A stretch of DNA of 64,000 bases from Oscillospiraceae bacterium (GTDB lineage: Bacteria > Bacillota > Clostridia > Oscillospirales > Oscillospiraceae). The stretch is from NCBI GenBank assembly GCA_017624715.1, contig JAGAMN010000020.1, positions 1-64,000 on the forward strand. The letters run 5' to 3'. Below the pieces are notes generated by a model that was not told the DNA's origin, did not search any database, and saw nothing but the letters and a program-made list of their open reading frames with translations. Below, in pieces: positions 1 to 8,747 of the stretch. The first letter of the stretch is position 1, and each line of letters starts with the position of its first letter. The translations under genes were made by a program, and so were the position numbers.

Positions 1-660
<660 letters not shown>

Positions 661-1260
661 CTATTTTGCGGTGAAATAGGCGTTACCGTAATCAAAGAAA
701 TTCTCCCAGATGGGTGAACAGCCACCTTCGACTGTTGCCGATTCTACCAAATTACTCTACGGTTGCCCGATAGGCTACCTGGAAGGATGGATCGTCACGG
801 AGATCTTCGCTGATTATGGGGTGCCCAGACGGGAAAAACTCCCACTTACTGAGATCATCTCGGAATGCCAAATGCAGGATAACAGAATCATCGCCGGTGA
901 TGGTGCTGTCTGCGACAAAGGCAATATAGTGGTATGGAACTTCGGGATCTACGGCGCCTTGCTCTTCTGTGAAATAAGGTACATTATTGTTGGTCAAAGG
1001 ACGGATATTGTAGAGATGATCGAAGTCATCGATGGTCAGTACCAGCCGGTCATCCTGAAGCAGGTATTTTTCCCAAGTTCCATTGACGGTGATGGATACG
1101 GTGCCTAATACATTGCCGTTTGCATCCTTTTTTGTGTTTCCAAAGTGAGATCGATCGTCGTGGTTTTGTGGGGGATAAAAAACAGACAGGCCAATACGAT
1201 TAGGGCGACACAAAAACACAGTGCGGTGATTTCCAGTATTTTAAATAGCTTATGCGCCAT
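661..1260 (-). pseudogene. Frameshifted membrane-anchored protein related to the adjacent lipoprotein
   Basis: Three consecutive reading frames together make one protein of about 200 residues. The first, from ATG 1258-1260 with AGGAGG before it, encodes MAHKLFKILE and a membrane helix (about residues 7-28), and ends after ETQKRMQTAMY. A -1 shift at a run of six A near 1128 would join it to KDANGNVLGTVSITVNGTW, which resembles FDANGQASENLQFTVEG in the next gene. That frame stops at 752; a second shift near 757 opens about 30 codons ending NAYFTAK at 661, just before a terminator. What is seen is the frame break and the motif similarity. Loss through a one-base deletion plus a one-base insertion is inferred. 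Programmed slippage at the A run is possible for the first break but would not repair the second. Confidence 0.6.
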
Positions 1261-1458
1261 GGGCTGTCCTCCTTTCGACAAAGCTTGTGGTTCCATGTGC
1301 AATCATTTTCATGGGATAGAAAACTATTTTGGGTATATAGGAGTATTAAATTCTACCAAAACCGCAGGGGCAGTAAGGTGTTAGTGCGAATAATTAAGAA
1401 TTCACGCAGATACGAAAGGTGATTTCGGTGCCTGTGTATTACATTGACTGCTGTTTTG

Positions 1459-1968
1459 CTAATCTATAAGCTCTGAATAATAATCTACAAATGCTTGAAA
1501 GTGATCGAAAACGGCAGTTGGATCGGTGTTGGGGTCTGTGTAGCCTACCAGGTAAATGTCGCTCCATATCAGAATGATATATTCATGTTCCACATCCAAC
1601 GCAAAGGCGGCGAATATGGCGTTGTTCTGTACTTTATCATAGGCGTAAGCGAGACTGGCAAAGTAGGGCAGGCTGGTGTATATACCGCTTTCATCGGTAT
1701 ATACATTGTTTAAATTAGGCATAGAGTAGGGGAAGCTATCTGGAGTAAGCACTTCAAGGTTCAGCTGATCGGCATCTTGTGGGAAATCCTTTCGTATCCC
1801 TTCAACTGTAAATTGTAAATTCTCCGATGCCTGGCCATTTGCATCAAAGACTGTGCCGTACATTGTCCAGTTGAATTCCTGAATGGAACAGCAACCGCTT
1901 AATGATATACATAATGTGATAATGATGCAGGCAACAATAACTGCACGAAAATAAGCAACTTTATTCAT
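1459..1968 (-). CDS. Small lipoprotein of unknown function
   Basis: The 169-residue product has a signal sequence ending in the lipobox LSGC (cysteine about residue 26), so it should be lipidated and held on the outer face of the membrane. The rest is acidic and aromatic-rich with no recognised catalytic motif. The segment YGTVFDANGQASENLQFTVEG resembles the reconstructed product of the broken gene at 661-1260, so the two probably arose from one family. An AAGGGG ribosome site precedes the ATG, and the gene begins 17 bases after the stop of the secreted protein upstream, so the two are very likely co-transcribed. It is AT-rich compared with the housekeeping genes. Confidence 0.75.
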   Translation of the reverse strand: MNKVAYFRAVIVACIIITLCISLSGCCSIQEFNWTMYGTVFDANGQASENLQFTVEGIRKDFPQDADQLNLEVLTPDSFPYSMPNLNNVYTDESGIYTSLPYFASLAYAYDKVQNNAIFAAFALDVEHEYIILIWSDIYLVGYTDPNTDPTAVFDHFQAFVDYYSELID

Positions 1969-1985
1969 AGATGCCCCTTATGTCA

Positions 1986-3116
1986 TCAATCATAATCCGT
2001 ACGAGGAATGTAATCTACAGATGTTTCCTTATGTGTAAAAAGTGGGTCTGTATCACCATTAAAATTAACTACACCACTATCGTTAATTAAGTAGAAGTTA
2101 ATGTCGCCAGTACAGCAATAGTTTGTATATCCACCCAGGAATGCCTGTACTGCGTTAGATTTGCGTCTTTCCATATCATCGTAACAGGTGGAATAAGTAG
2201 TAACGGAGTGCTCTATCCCTCCTGCAAAGACATATGAATTTGTATCGGGATTATATACATAACCACCTACACAACGTGCAGATGAAACAGCATAGGAAAC
2301 ATAGTGAGCTGTATACCAAGTATCGTTTGCTGTGTTTTTAACTTGGAAATAGTCGCGAGTCCAACATGTTGCAGCGTACATAATTACATCTTCGGGGTCT
2401 AATATACTTAGAGGATCATCTGTTGCCCAATCGACCATCAGTCCCAGAATTGAACTTAGAGGCAGACCAGGAACATATTTATTGGCTATTGCGTCGATGC
2501 CAAGAGAAAGAGTTGTTCCTAAGATATCGGCAACATAGTCGGAAATGTTTCGAATCTTGGAAAATTCAAATTTAGTGCTGATTCTCAAATCCGATTCGGT
2601 AGCAGCTGTAAGATAAATTCGACGTAATCTATATTCAACACCTTCATATGTATATCGGAATTTATTCGTAGAATCGCCTGGATCAACGAGGTCATATGCT
2701 GGAAGATTTCCAACCCTTGAATTTGGATTATTAGAGTTAGTGTCGTCCTCGTCTTCTATTACAATGATATATGAACCGTTTGGATCGAGACCCATACTTG
2801 CAAAATCCGTTTTCAGTTCGGTTTCCAGGGCATCATAATTAGAGGAGGTAACATTATATGCCTCATATCCGGCGGCGTTGAGTGTGTCGACAGTTTCCTG
2901 TACTAAGGAATCGTTGCCGGAGCTGGAACTGCGGGAATATGCTGCGGCGGTTTCACATTCGTTTGCAGATTCTGCGGCAAAGGCTTTCTGATGGAAATCG
3001 TTCAGAATCTCCTCTACCGTAGGCTTAGGCTCTGCAGGCGCATCCTCAGCGGCTACGGCAGGTGAAATAGAAACGAGCATCATACAAGACAAAAGAATTG
3101 CGATAAGTTTTTTCAT
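1986..3116 (-). CDS. Secreted protein of unknown function
   Basis: The 376-residue protein starts with a classical signal peptide (MKKLIAILLSCMMLVSISPAVAA, cleavage near AVAAED), so it should be exported. A Ser/Glu-rich stretch (about residues 25-70) is followed by a region with DPNGSYIIVIEDEDDTN, and a C-terminal half with several cysteines (near TCW, ARC, STC and NYCC) that could form disulphides. I see no protease or hydrolase signature. Base composition is clearly more AT-rich than comM next door, which suggests an accessory origin. It is the first gene of a likely operon with the lipoprotein downstream, driven by a good promoter at 3236-3264. Nothing in the sequence tells me its activity. 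Confidence 0.8.
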   Translation of the reverse strand: MKKLIAILLSCMMLVSISPAVAAEDAPAEPKPTVEEILNDFHQKAFAAESANECETAAAYSRSSSSGNDSLVQETVDTLNAAGYEAYNVTSSNYDALETELKTDFASMGLDPNGSYIIVIEDEDDTNSNNPNSRVGNLPAYDLVDPGDSTNKFRYTYEGVEYRLRRIYLTAATESDLRISTKFEFSKIRNISDYVADILGTTLSLGIDAIANKYVPGLPLSSILGLMVDWATDDPLSILDPEDVIMYAATCWTRDYFQVKNTANDTWYTAHYVSYAVSSARCVGGYVYNPDTNSYVFAGGIEHSVTTYSTCYDDMERRKSNAVQAFLGGYTNYCCTGDINFYLINDSGVVNFNGDTDPLFTHKETSVDYIPRTDYD

Positions 3117-3235
3117 GTTGCTTTCTCCTTTTCGAGTGGGAGAGGGGTGGACGCATAAGATAAAGGTGCACAGCTCTATGCTATGGGTTAACTCCTCGTG
3201 GCTTAAATACAGAACCTGCGCAGGAACTTAAAACA

Positions 3236-3264
3236 AATATAGCATAAAAATGATTTTGTGTAAA
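3236..3264 (-). promoter_or_regulatory. Promoter of the secreted protein operon
   Basis: Minus-strand TTTACA (3259-3264) and TATATT (3236-3241) are 17 bases apart, leaving a leader of about 110 bases before the ATG at 3116. Confidence 0.65.
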
Positions 3265-3309
3265 GAACAAAATTACACCATACAGAGACTTGCAAATAAC
3301 GAATAATAC

Positions 3310-3338
3310 TTGTGTTTTCTGCTGAAATGCGTTATAAT
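3310..3338 (+). promoter_or_regulatory. Promoter of comM-thiI-pncC
   Basis: TTGTGT (3310-3315), a 17-base spacer, then TATAAT (3333-3338), 29 bases before the chosen comM start. Confidence 0.7.
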
Positions 3339-3367
3339 ATCCCCAAATGCGAAAAAGGGGCGAGATT

Positions 3368-4885
3368 ATGATTTGCAGTGTGAAAACCCTGGGGATCACC
3401 GGTATCCGGGGCTGCGGCGTTGTGGCGGAATGCTACATCTCCAACGGCCTGCCGGGGTTTGATATTGTGGGCCTGCCGGATGCTGCGGTAAAGGAAGCCC
3501 GGGAGCGTGTACGCGCTGCAGCGAAAAACTCCGGCCTGACTTTTCCCACCAGCCGGATCACTGTGAATCTGGCACCGGCCAATGTAAAAAAGGCCGGTAC
3601 ACATTATGATCTGCCGATCCTGCTGAGCATTATGGCTGCAGCCGGCGGTGTCCGCAAGCCCCGTTCCAGCTCTGCCTTCATCGGTGAGGTGAGCCTGGAT
3701 GGTCAGCTTCGGCCGGTGTCCGGCGTATTGCCTATGGCGCTGGCTGCTAAGAAAGAGGGAATTCAGGCCCTGTTCGTGCCTGCGGAGAATGCGGCAGAAG
3801 CGACCTTGGCCCGGGGGCCGGCGGTTTACGGCATCCGCAATATCCGGGAGTTGGTTGCCGGGCTGAATGGGGAGACGGTTTTACAGGAAGAGCCGCTGTG
3901 GGTCCCCACACCGTCTACCGTTCAAGAGCCGGACTTTAAAGAGGTGTTGGGGCAGGAGAATGTGAAGCGCGCTCTGGAAGTGGCCGCTGCCGGCAGCCAC
4001 AATGTGCTGCTCATCGGCCCTCCCGGCTCCGGTAAGAGTATGCTCAGCAAGCGGCTGCCCTCGATTTTGCCCACCATGACCTGGGAAGAATCTCTGGAAG
4101 TCAGCCAGATTTATTCTGTAATGGGTCTGCTGACCAGCAAAGAGCCTTTGGTGACACGGCGACCTTTCCGCAGTCCCCACCATACCATCTCCAATGCAGG
4201 CCTTGCCGGTGGCGGCAGCAATCCCAAGCCCGGTGAGATCTCTATGGCCCACAAGGGCGTGCTGTTTTTGGATGAATTGCCGGAATTCCGGAAAGATACC
4301 CTGGATATGATGCGCCAGCCTTTGGAGGATGCCCAGGTGACTATTTCCCGTGTCATCGGTGCGGTGACCTATCCGGCGGAATTTATGCTGGTTTGTGCCA
4401 TGAATCCCTGCAAATGCGGCTGGTATGGCGATCCTTCCGGGCGGTGTACTTGTTCGGAGCAGGCAGTGCAGGGTTACCGCAGCCGGATCTCCGGCCCACT
4501 TCTGGACAGAATCGACATTGTGGTGGAAGTTCCTGCAGTACATTTTGAAGATCTGCGGGCAAGAGCAGAAGCGGAGCCTTCCTCTGCGGTAAAGCAGAGA
4601 GTGGACGCAGCCAGAAAGCGGCAGCATGAGCGGTTCTCGGGTGACGGAAATATGTGCAATGCCCGGATGGGCCCTGACCAGATGCGGAAATTCTGTCAGC
4701 TGGATGAAGCGTCTGCAGCGCTTATGAAGCAGGCCTTCGATGCTATGGGCCTAACTGCCCGGAGCTATGACCGGATACTGAAAGTCGCCAGGACAGTGGC
4801 GGACTTGGATGGCAGTGAAGAAATCCAGCCCCAGCACATTGCCGAGGCAATTCAGTACCGAGCAGTGAATTTAGGAAATCGATAA
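3368..4885 (+). CDS. comM: YifB/ComM family Mg-chelatase-like AAA+ ATPase
   Basis: ComM-type proteins are hexameric AAA+ helicases that help branch migration during integration of transforming DNA. The 505-residue product has the N-terminal Lon-type S5-like fold (GLPGFDIVGLPDAAVKEARERV, split here only for description), Walker A GPPGSGKS near residue 217, Walker B VLFLDELPEF near 297, and the cysteine cluster CNPCKCGWYG... region near 345 typical of the family; length is normal. I start at ATG 3368 because AAGGGG lies just upstream, not at the longer in-frame ATG at 3347. thiI begins 9 bases after the stop and pncC overlaps thiI, so the three are probably one transcript. The family assignment is secure; the competence role in this organism is inference. 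Confidence 0.93.
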   Translation: MICSVKTLGITGIRGCGVVAECYISNGLPGFDIVGLPDAAVKEARERVRAAAKNSGLTFPTSRITVNLAPANVKKAGTHYDLPILLSIMAAAGGVRKPRSSSAFIGEVSLDGQLRPVSGVLPMALAAKKEGIQALFVPAENAAEATLARGPAVYGIRNIRELVAGLNGETVLQEEPLWVPTPSTVQEPDFKEVLGQENVKRALEVAAAGSHNVLLIGPPGSGKSMLSKRLPSILPTMTWEESLEVSQIYSVMGLLTSKEPLVTRRPFRSPHHTISNAGLAGGGSNPKPGEISMAHKGVLFLDELPEFRKDTLDMMRQPLEDAQVTISRVIGAVTYPAEFMLVCAMNPCKCGWYGDPSGRCTCSEQAVQGYRSRISGPLLDRIDIVVEVPAVHFEDLRARAEAEPSSAVKQRVDAARKRQHERFSGDGNMCNARMGPDQMRKFCQLDEASAALMKQAFDAMGLTARSYDRILKVARTVADLDGSEEIQPQHIAEAIQYRAVNLGNR

Positions 4886-4894
4886 GGTGATTGT

Positions 4895-6088
4895 ATGATG
4901 AAAGAGATTTTTCTGTTAAAGTTGGGCGAGATCGTCCTAAAGGGCGCGAACAAGCGGCAGTTTGAAAGCAAGCTGCGGCAGAATGTCCGCCGCCGGATGA
5001 AGCCCTACGGCAATTTTGATGTGTATTTGATGCAGTCGACGGTGTATGTGGAGCCTATGGACGAGCTGTGCGATGTGGACGGTGCCTGGGAAGCCTGCCG
5101 GAGCATTTTTGGCGTAGTCAGCATGTGTCGCTGCCGTCCCTGTGAAAAGAATTTGGATGCCATTTTTGAGGCTGTTGAGAATTATCTGGGTGACGATTTA
5201 GATTGTGCAAAGTCCTTCAAGGTGGAATCCAAGCGTTCTGATAAGCGTTTTCCCATGACCTCCATTCAGCTGTCCCAGGAGATCGGCGGACGGTTGGCAG
5301 AGGCCCATCCGACGGTGGAAGTGGATGTGAAGCATCCGGATTACACCGTATATGTGGAGATTCGTGATCTGGCGGCTTATGTCCACGGTCCGGCAGAGCC
5401 CGGTGCCGGCGGTTTGCCTACCGGTGTGGGCGGCAGAGCCATGTGTCTGCTGTCCGGTGGCATCGACTCTCCTGTGGCGGCCTATATGATCGCCAAGCGG
5501 GGCGTGGAGATCGAGTGTGTTCACTTCTTCTCGTACCCCTATACTTCTCAGCTGGCGAAGGACAAGGTTGTCGAGCTTGCCCGGCTGGTGACCCGGTACT
5601 GCGGCAAGATGACCCTGAATATCGTTTCCTTTACCGAGATCCAGGAAGCCATTCGGGACAACTGCCCCGAAGAATACTTCACGCTCATTATGCGCCGGTT
5701 TATGATGGAGATTTCCCAGCGCATCGCCAAGCACGATGGCTGTGGCGCGCTGATTACCGGTGAGAATCTGGGACAGGTGGCATCTCAGACCATGGAAGCC
5801 ATGGCAGTTACCGGCGCGGTGGTGGATATTCCTATCTTCATGCCCCTGGTTGGCATGGACAAGGAAGAGATCGTGACCATTGCCCGGAAGATCGGCACCA
5901 TGGAAACCTCTATTTTGCCTTACGAAGATTGCTGCACAGTCTTTACCCCCAAGCATCCCAAGACCAAGCCCACCCTGGGTCAGCTTCTCCATGCGGAAGA
6001 GAAGTTGGACAGAGAGGCGCTGATTACCAGAGCCCTGGAAAATATTGAAAGAATTGCGGTGAAATACCATGACGAGCCTGGCATTTGA
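4895..6088 (+). CDS. thiI: tRNA 4-thiouridine synthase ThiI, short form
   Basis: ThiI adenylates U8 of tRNA and transfers sulphur to make s4U; in many bacteria it also serves thiazole synthesis. The 397-residue protein has an N-terminal ferredoxin-like and THUMP part (about 1-165), and a PP-loop ATPase with LLSGGIDSPVAAY near residue 187 and HFFSYPYTS, plus the ending CCTVFTPKHPKTKP. It lacks the C-terminal rhodanese domain of the E. coli enzyme, as is usual in Firmicutes, so a partner cysteine desulfurase must supply sulphur. Two adjacent ATGs (4895, 4898) share the ribosome site AAGGTG. The gene ends inside pncC. Confidence 0.95.
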   Translation: MMKEIFLLKLGEIVLKGANKRQFESKLRQNVRRRMKPYGNFDVYLMQSTVYVEPMDELCDVDGAWEACRSIFGVVSMCRCRPCEKNLDAIFEAVENYLGDDLDCAKSFKVESKRSDKRFPMTSIQLSQEIGGRLAEAHPTVEVDVKHPDYTVYVEIRDLAAYVHGPAEPGAGGLPTGVGGRAMCLLSGGIDSPVAAYMIAKRGVEIECVHFFSYPYTSQLAKDKVVELARLVTRYCGKMTLNIVSFTEIQEAIRDNCPEEYFTLIMRRFMMEISQRIAKHDGCGALITGENLGQVASQTMEAMAVTGAVVDIPIFMPLVGMDKEEIVTIARKIGTMETSILPYEDCCTVFTPKHPKTKPTLGQLLHAEEKLDREALITRALENIERIAVKYHDEPGI

Positions 6089-6530
6089 AGTAATTGAAAA
6101 GCTCAACGGCAAGACCCTGGTTACGGCAGAAAGCTGTACCGGCGGCGGTATCGGCGCGGCGCTGACTGCTGTGCCCGGTAGCTCCGCGGTGTACAAGGGC
6201 GGCGTTGTCAGCTATACCGACAAGGTGAAGAAAACCGTTTTGGGTGTGGACGGCGAACTGTTGAAACAGTATGGTGCGGTATCTGCGCCTGTGGCACAGG
6301 CCATGGCAGCCGGTGTCCGCAAGCTGATCAGCGCCAGCATTGCCGTGTCCGTCACGGGCCTGGCAGGCCCCGGCGGGGACAAGTTCGGCAATCCCGTGGG
6401 CACGGTGTTTATCGGCTTTGAAAGCGACGGATTCTCCATCGTGAAGCAGTACCGCTTTTCCGGCGATCGGGAGGCTGTGCGCAAGCAGACCGTAGACGAA
6501 GCCCTGAAGCTGATTCTGGAAAATGCATGA
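6069..6530 (+). CDS. pncC: Nicotinamide-nucleotide amidohydrolase (CinA C-terminal domain only)
   Basis: PncC deamidates NMN to nicotinate mononucleotide in pyridine-nucleotide recycling. The 153 residues are the CinA_C domain alone: the ESCTGG motif near residue 20, GVVSYTDKVKK, and VTGLAGPGGDKFGNPVGTV carrying the family's glycine-rich active-site segment. The N-terminal COG1058 domain of full CinA is absent, which matches the single-domain PncC of E. coli. The start overlaps the thiI end by 20 bases and has only a weak ribosome site, so translation is probably coupled. pncB for nicotinate salvage lies 10 kb away in the same window. Confidence 0.92.
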   Translation: MTSLAFEVIEKLNGKTLVTAESCTGGGIGAALTAVPGSSAVYKGGVVSYTDKVKKTVLGVDGELLKQYGAVSAPVAQAMAAGVRKLISASIAVSVTGLAGPGGDKFGNPVGTVFIGFESDGFSIVKQYRFSGDREAVRKQTVDEALKLILENA

Positions 6531-6533
6531 TAC

Positions 6534-6694
6534 AGCCTCCCTTGTGTAAAGGGAGGTGGGCGAAATTGCTGATTTCGCTCGGAGGGATTGTTGAGATGGG
6601 TTACAATCATGCACATAGTTGGTGACAAATCCTGTTCAAAACAATCCCCCAGTCAGCCTGATCGGCTGCCAGCCCCCTTTACACAAGGGGGCCT
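6534..6694. repeat. MITE-like element with nested inverted repeats
   Basis: The ends, CCTCCCTTGTGTAAAGGGAGG (left, from 6536) and CCCCCTTTACACAAGGGGG (right, to 6691), are imperfect inverted copies of one another, and each is itself a small palindrome. A second inner pair, GGAGGGATTGTT at 6581-6592 and AACAATCCCCC near 6640-6650, extends the terminal symmetry. The element is about 160 bp, has no gene, and sits just after the pncC stop codon. I see no clear target duplication. Such short non-coding elements are usually mobilised in trans; that is inference. Confidence 0.65.
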
Positions 6695-6718
6695 TTGTGC
6701 AACCTGTAAAAACTTCCA

Positions 6719-6756
6719 TAAAAAAGAACTCCGGAGAGATCCGGAGTTCTTTTTTA
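6719..6756. terminator. Bidirectional terminator between pncC and the PadR operon
   Basis: AAAAAGAACTCCGG / CCGGAGTTCTTTTTT with an AGAGAT loop forms a 12-bp or longer stem with A and T runs on both sides. It serves the plus-strand comM-thiI-pncC unit and the converging minus-strand operon, whose last codons overlap it. Confidence 0.85.
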
Positions 6757-7503
6757 GGGGCGGAAGCCATCTGCAGTGACGGTGCGGAAGTAAATGATTT
6801 GATCTAAGATCAGCTGATCGTTTTGGTCGTACAAGCGGACGGAGATGGGGACGATGGCATCCTTTGCGGAACTGTAGTTGACACCTAGGGAAATGTTGAC
6901 AATTGCGTTCAGCATTTTGGTGTATAAGCGGCTTGTATAGGCTTTGTGCTGGATTTCAAAGTAAAAATAACCTTCATTGTTGCGATTTGACTCCAGGAAG
7001 AAGTGTTTTTGGTAATGCTGCGTAGTATGGGGGTATGCGTATTCGTCATCCGGTGTAGACATCGTAAACTCTACTTCTGCCCGGACAGCGGTGGGGTAGT
7101 TATCGAAAAGTATGACGGGCAGGCTGAAATCTTCACTTACACTATACGTTGGGAGTCTGCCACCGGCCGCTAAGATCATCAAATCTCCGTGATTTTTACG
7201 ATACACAAGGTCATAAGATGTTGTTTTGCTTTCCTCGGTGTAGCGGTATAGCATCACGTGGGTATCGCTTTTGGCAATCAACAACTGCTGCTGACCATTA
7301 CCGGATATGGCCTCTGTGCCTAAGATGGTACCGGGACCGATCATATGGCTTTGTTCTACCCGCCGATACTGCATCTCGGTTGTGAGGGAGGGGGCACCGA
7401 TGGCGCCATAATATATTACCACGCAGAGCAATATGGCTACGATATGTAAAATGGTGCGCAGGGGTCTGGGAATGCGCGCCCAAAAGGCAGATAGCTTTTT
7501 CAT
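6754..7503 (-). CDS. Single-pass membrane protein of unknown function, last gene of PadR operon
   Basis: The 249-residue protein has a short basic N-terminus, one membrane helix (about residues 17-37, LHIVAILLCVVIYYGAIG) and a long extracytoplasmic part rich in beta-type sequence. No family motif is recognisable. Start is ATG 7503 with GGGAGG upstream; it overlaps the stop of the preceding gene by four bases (ATGA), a sign of translational coupling. The same arrangement (short cytoplasmic tail, helix, external domain) is seen in the gene before it, so both may sense or modify the envelope under PadR control (inference). Confidence 0.7.
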   Translation of the reverse strand: MKKLSAFWARIPRPLRTILHIVAILLCVVIYYGAIGAPSLTTEMQYRRVEQSHMIGPGTILGTEAISGNGQQQLLIAKSDTHVMLYRYTEESKTTSYDLVYRKNHGDLMILAAGGRLPTYSVSEDFSLPVILFDNYPTAVRAEVEFTMSTPDDEYAYPHTTQHYQKHFFLESNRNNEGYFYFEIQHKAYTSRLYTKMLNAIVNISLGVNYSSAKDAIVPISVRLYDQNDQLILDQIIYFRTVTADGFRP

Positions 7504-8300
7504 ATACCGTCACCTCCCGTCAGATCGATGTGCAGTACAATATCCCGCCCGGCTGCGTCATAACGCAATTCGTACCAAGTGAGGTTTTCCGGTTGGGCGA
7601 TCACAACTTCGAAATCGTAGTATTCGTAGAGGTCACTAAAGGCGGACGTGCTGCATGACTGATAATTATCGGGGTTTATAGAGTAACGCCCATAGACCTC
7701 TCCGCAGTTGTCTGTACCCCAAAACTTGTAGATTACGCTGCAATCTTCAGCCCAAGGATTCTGCTTGGTTACCCGCATTTCGATATAGAGGTGTGTAGAC
7801 GAAACCTCTCCCAATTCGGGGTCCGAAATTGTATTTTGATGCAGAGCAGCACGGGTGACGGTGAAGGTATACCCGTCGGAGGAGTCGGTGCAGTTTGGCT
7901 CGGCATACAGGAACTGGGTAAAGGTAGGTTCTGTGGGGCGGGTATATAGCCTGTCGCTGCGCTCATTTTGCGTATTGTCAATGTAGGCAACAATAGAGCC
8001 AAGAATGGCCAGAGCCACGAATGATGCTGCGATGCGAAGCAGCCATTTACTGATGCTGTAGGCAAAGGGCCAAAACGGCCGGTGGATGGCGGCCAGTTGG
8101 ACTGCCAGTTCGTGAGGATCGCCCATTCGTTCTACCGCTTTTGCGGCAGCTTCTTCCTTGGACATACCTTGTGCCAGAAAATCCTCACATCGGTCGTCCA
8201 GATGTTGCCGCAGCTCATCATAGACTGCTCTTCTATCGGGAGGGTATTTGATTTTGGTCACCGCTTCGGTGCACCATTTGGTGAGTTTCCAGTGTTCCAT
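7500..8300 (-). CDS. Membrane protein with N-terminal HAAS/permease-prefix-like domain
   Basis: The first 75 residues (KIKYPPDRRAVYDELRQHL, then DFLAQGMSKEEAAAKAVERMGDP) match the helical domain that commonly accompanies PadR regulators in Firmicutes (DUF1700/HAAS, or permease prefix domain). One or two membrane helices follow (about 84-104), then an external beta-rich domain of about 150 residues with two cysteines. In known PadR operons such proteins are targets or partners of the repressor; the mechanism is not established here. The gene lies 9 bases after padR with its own GAGG site, and overlaps the next gene by four bases. Confidence 0.75.
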   Translation of the reverse strand: MEHWKLTKWCTEAVTKIKYPPDRRAVYDELRQHLDDRCEDFLAQGMSKEEAAAKAVERMGDPHELAVQLAAIHRPFWPFAYSISKWLLRIAASFVALAILGSIVAYIDNTQNERSDRLYTRPTEPTFTQFLYAEPNCTDSSDGYTFTVTRAALHQNTISDPELGEVSSTHLYIEMRVTKQNPWAEDCSVIYKFWGTDNCGEVYGRYSINPDNYQSCSTSAFSDLYEYYDFEVVIAQPENLTWYELRYDAAGRDIVLHIDLTGGDGI

Positions 8301-8309
8301 AGGCCTACC

Positions 8310-8645
8310 TCACACACCGGCGCAGCCCAAGACTGCGTTGACCTTCTCGGTGAACAGTTTCCACTCCTTTTCCTTGTACTCCAGCTGCTCCCGGCCGGAA
8401 CGGGTCAGCCGGTAGTATTTTCTTTCCCGGCCATTGGGAGCAGTTTTGGAATAGGACTCCACGAACTTTTCCTTTTCCAGGGCGTGGAGCAGGGGGTAGA
8501 GGGTGCCTTCCTTCAGCTGAAAGGTGTCGTCAGAGCGCTTTGCCAGAGTTTCCACCATTTCATAGCCGTACTTGTCGCCGTCCTTTAACAGTGAAAGAAT
8601 CAGCATGGGGGTGCTGCCGGAAAGCAGGCTTTTTTCGATCTTCAT
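8310..8645 (-). CDS. PadR family transcriptional repressor
   Basis: PadR proteins are dimeric winged-helix repressors that usually control their own operon. The 111 residues show the canonical pattern: LILSLLKDGDKYGYEMVETL, then LKEGTLYPLLHALEKEKFVES, the wing ERKYYRLTRSGREQL, and a short C-terminal dimerisation helix. It is a short PadR-s1 type. AGGAGG precedes ATG 8645. Its own promoter (8681-8709) contains ATGT-N7-ACAT and TACCTAGAT-type inverted repeats, the expected PadR operator form, so autoregulation is likely. The two membrane genes downstream are probably its regulated cargo. Confidence 0.92.
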   Translation of the reverse strand: MKIEKSLLSGSTPMLILSLLKDGDKYGYEMVETLAKRSDDTFQLKEGTLYPLLHALEKEKFVESYSKTAPNGRERKYYRLTRSGREQLEYKEKEWKLFTEKVNAVLGCAGV

Positions 8646-8659
8646 ATGACATACCTCCT

Positions 8660-8709
8660 GTACCTAGATTATCTATGTATATAATACATCGGACATCTAG
8701 GTATGTCAA
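8660..8709 (-). promoter_or_regulatory. padR operon promoter with overlapping operator
   Basis: TTGACA (8704-8709), 17-base spacer, TATTAT (8681-8686) on the minus strand. ATGT-N7-ACAT is centred on the -10 box, and the outer inverted pair TACCTAGAT / ATCTAGGTA spans the spacer and leader, so a bound PadR dimer would cover the promoter. Confidence 0.75.
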
Positions 8710-8719
8710 GTAAAATTTT

Positions 8720-8742
8720 CAGCCCATCATTCGGATGGGCTG
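8720..8742 (-). terminator. Probable terminator of the LRR gene
   Basis: A perfect stem CAGCCCATC / GATGGGCTG with a 5-base loop lies 6 bases after the LRR gene stop and is followed on the minus strand by AAAATTTT. The T run is short, so efficiency is uncertain. Confidence 0.6.
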
Positions 8743-8747
8743 AACGG

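Noticed and set aside
1120-1140. Programmed -1 frameshift at the A6 run as full explanation of the broken gene
   Set aside because: It cannot explain the second frame change near 757, and there is no clear downstream stimulatory stem.
3181-3399. 72-codon frame on the minus strand before the secreted protein
   Set aside because: It lies across two promoters (3236-3264 and 3310-3338) and lacks a ribosome site and any family pattern.
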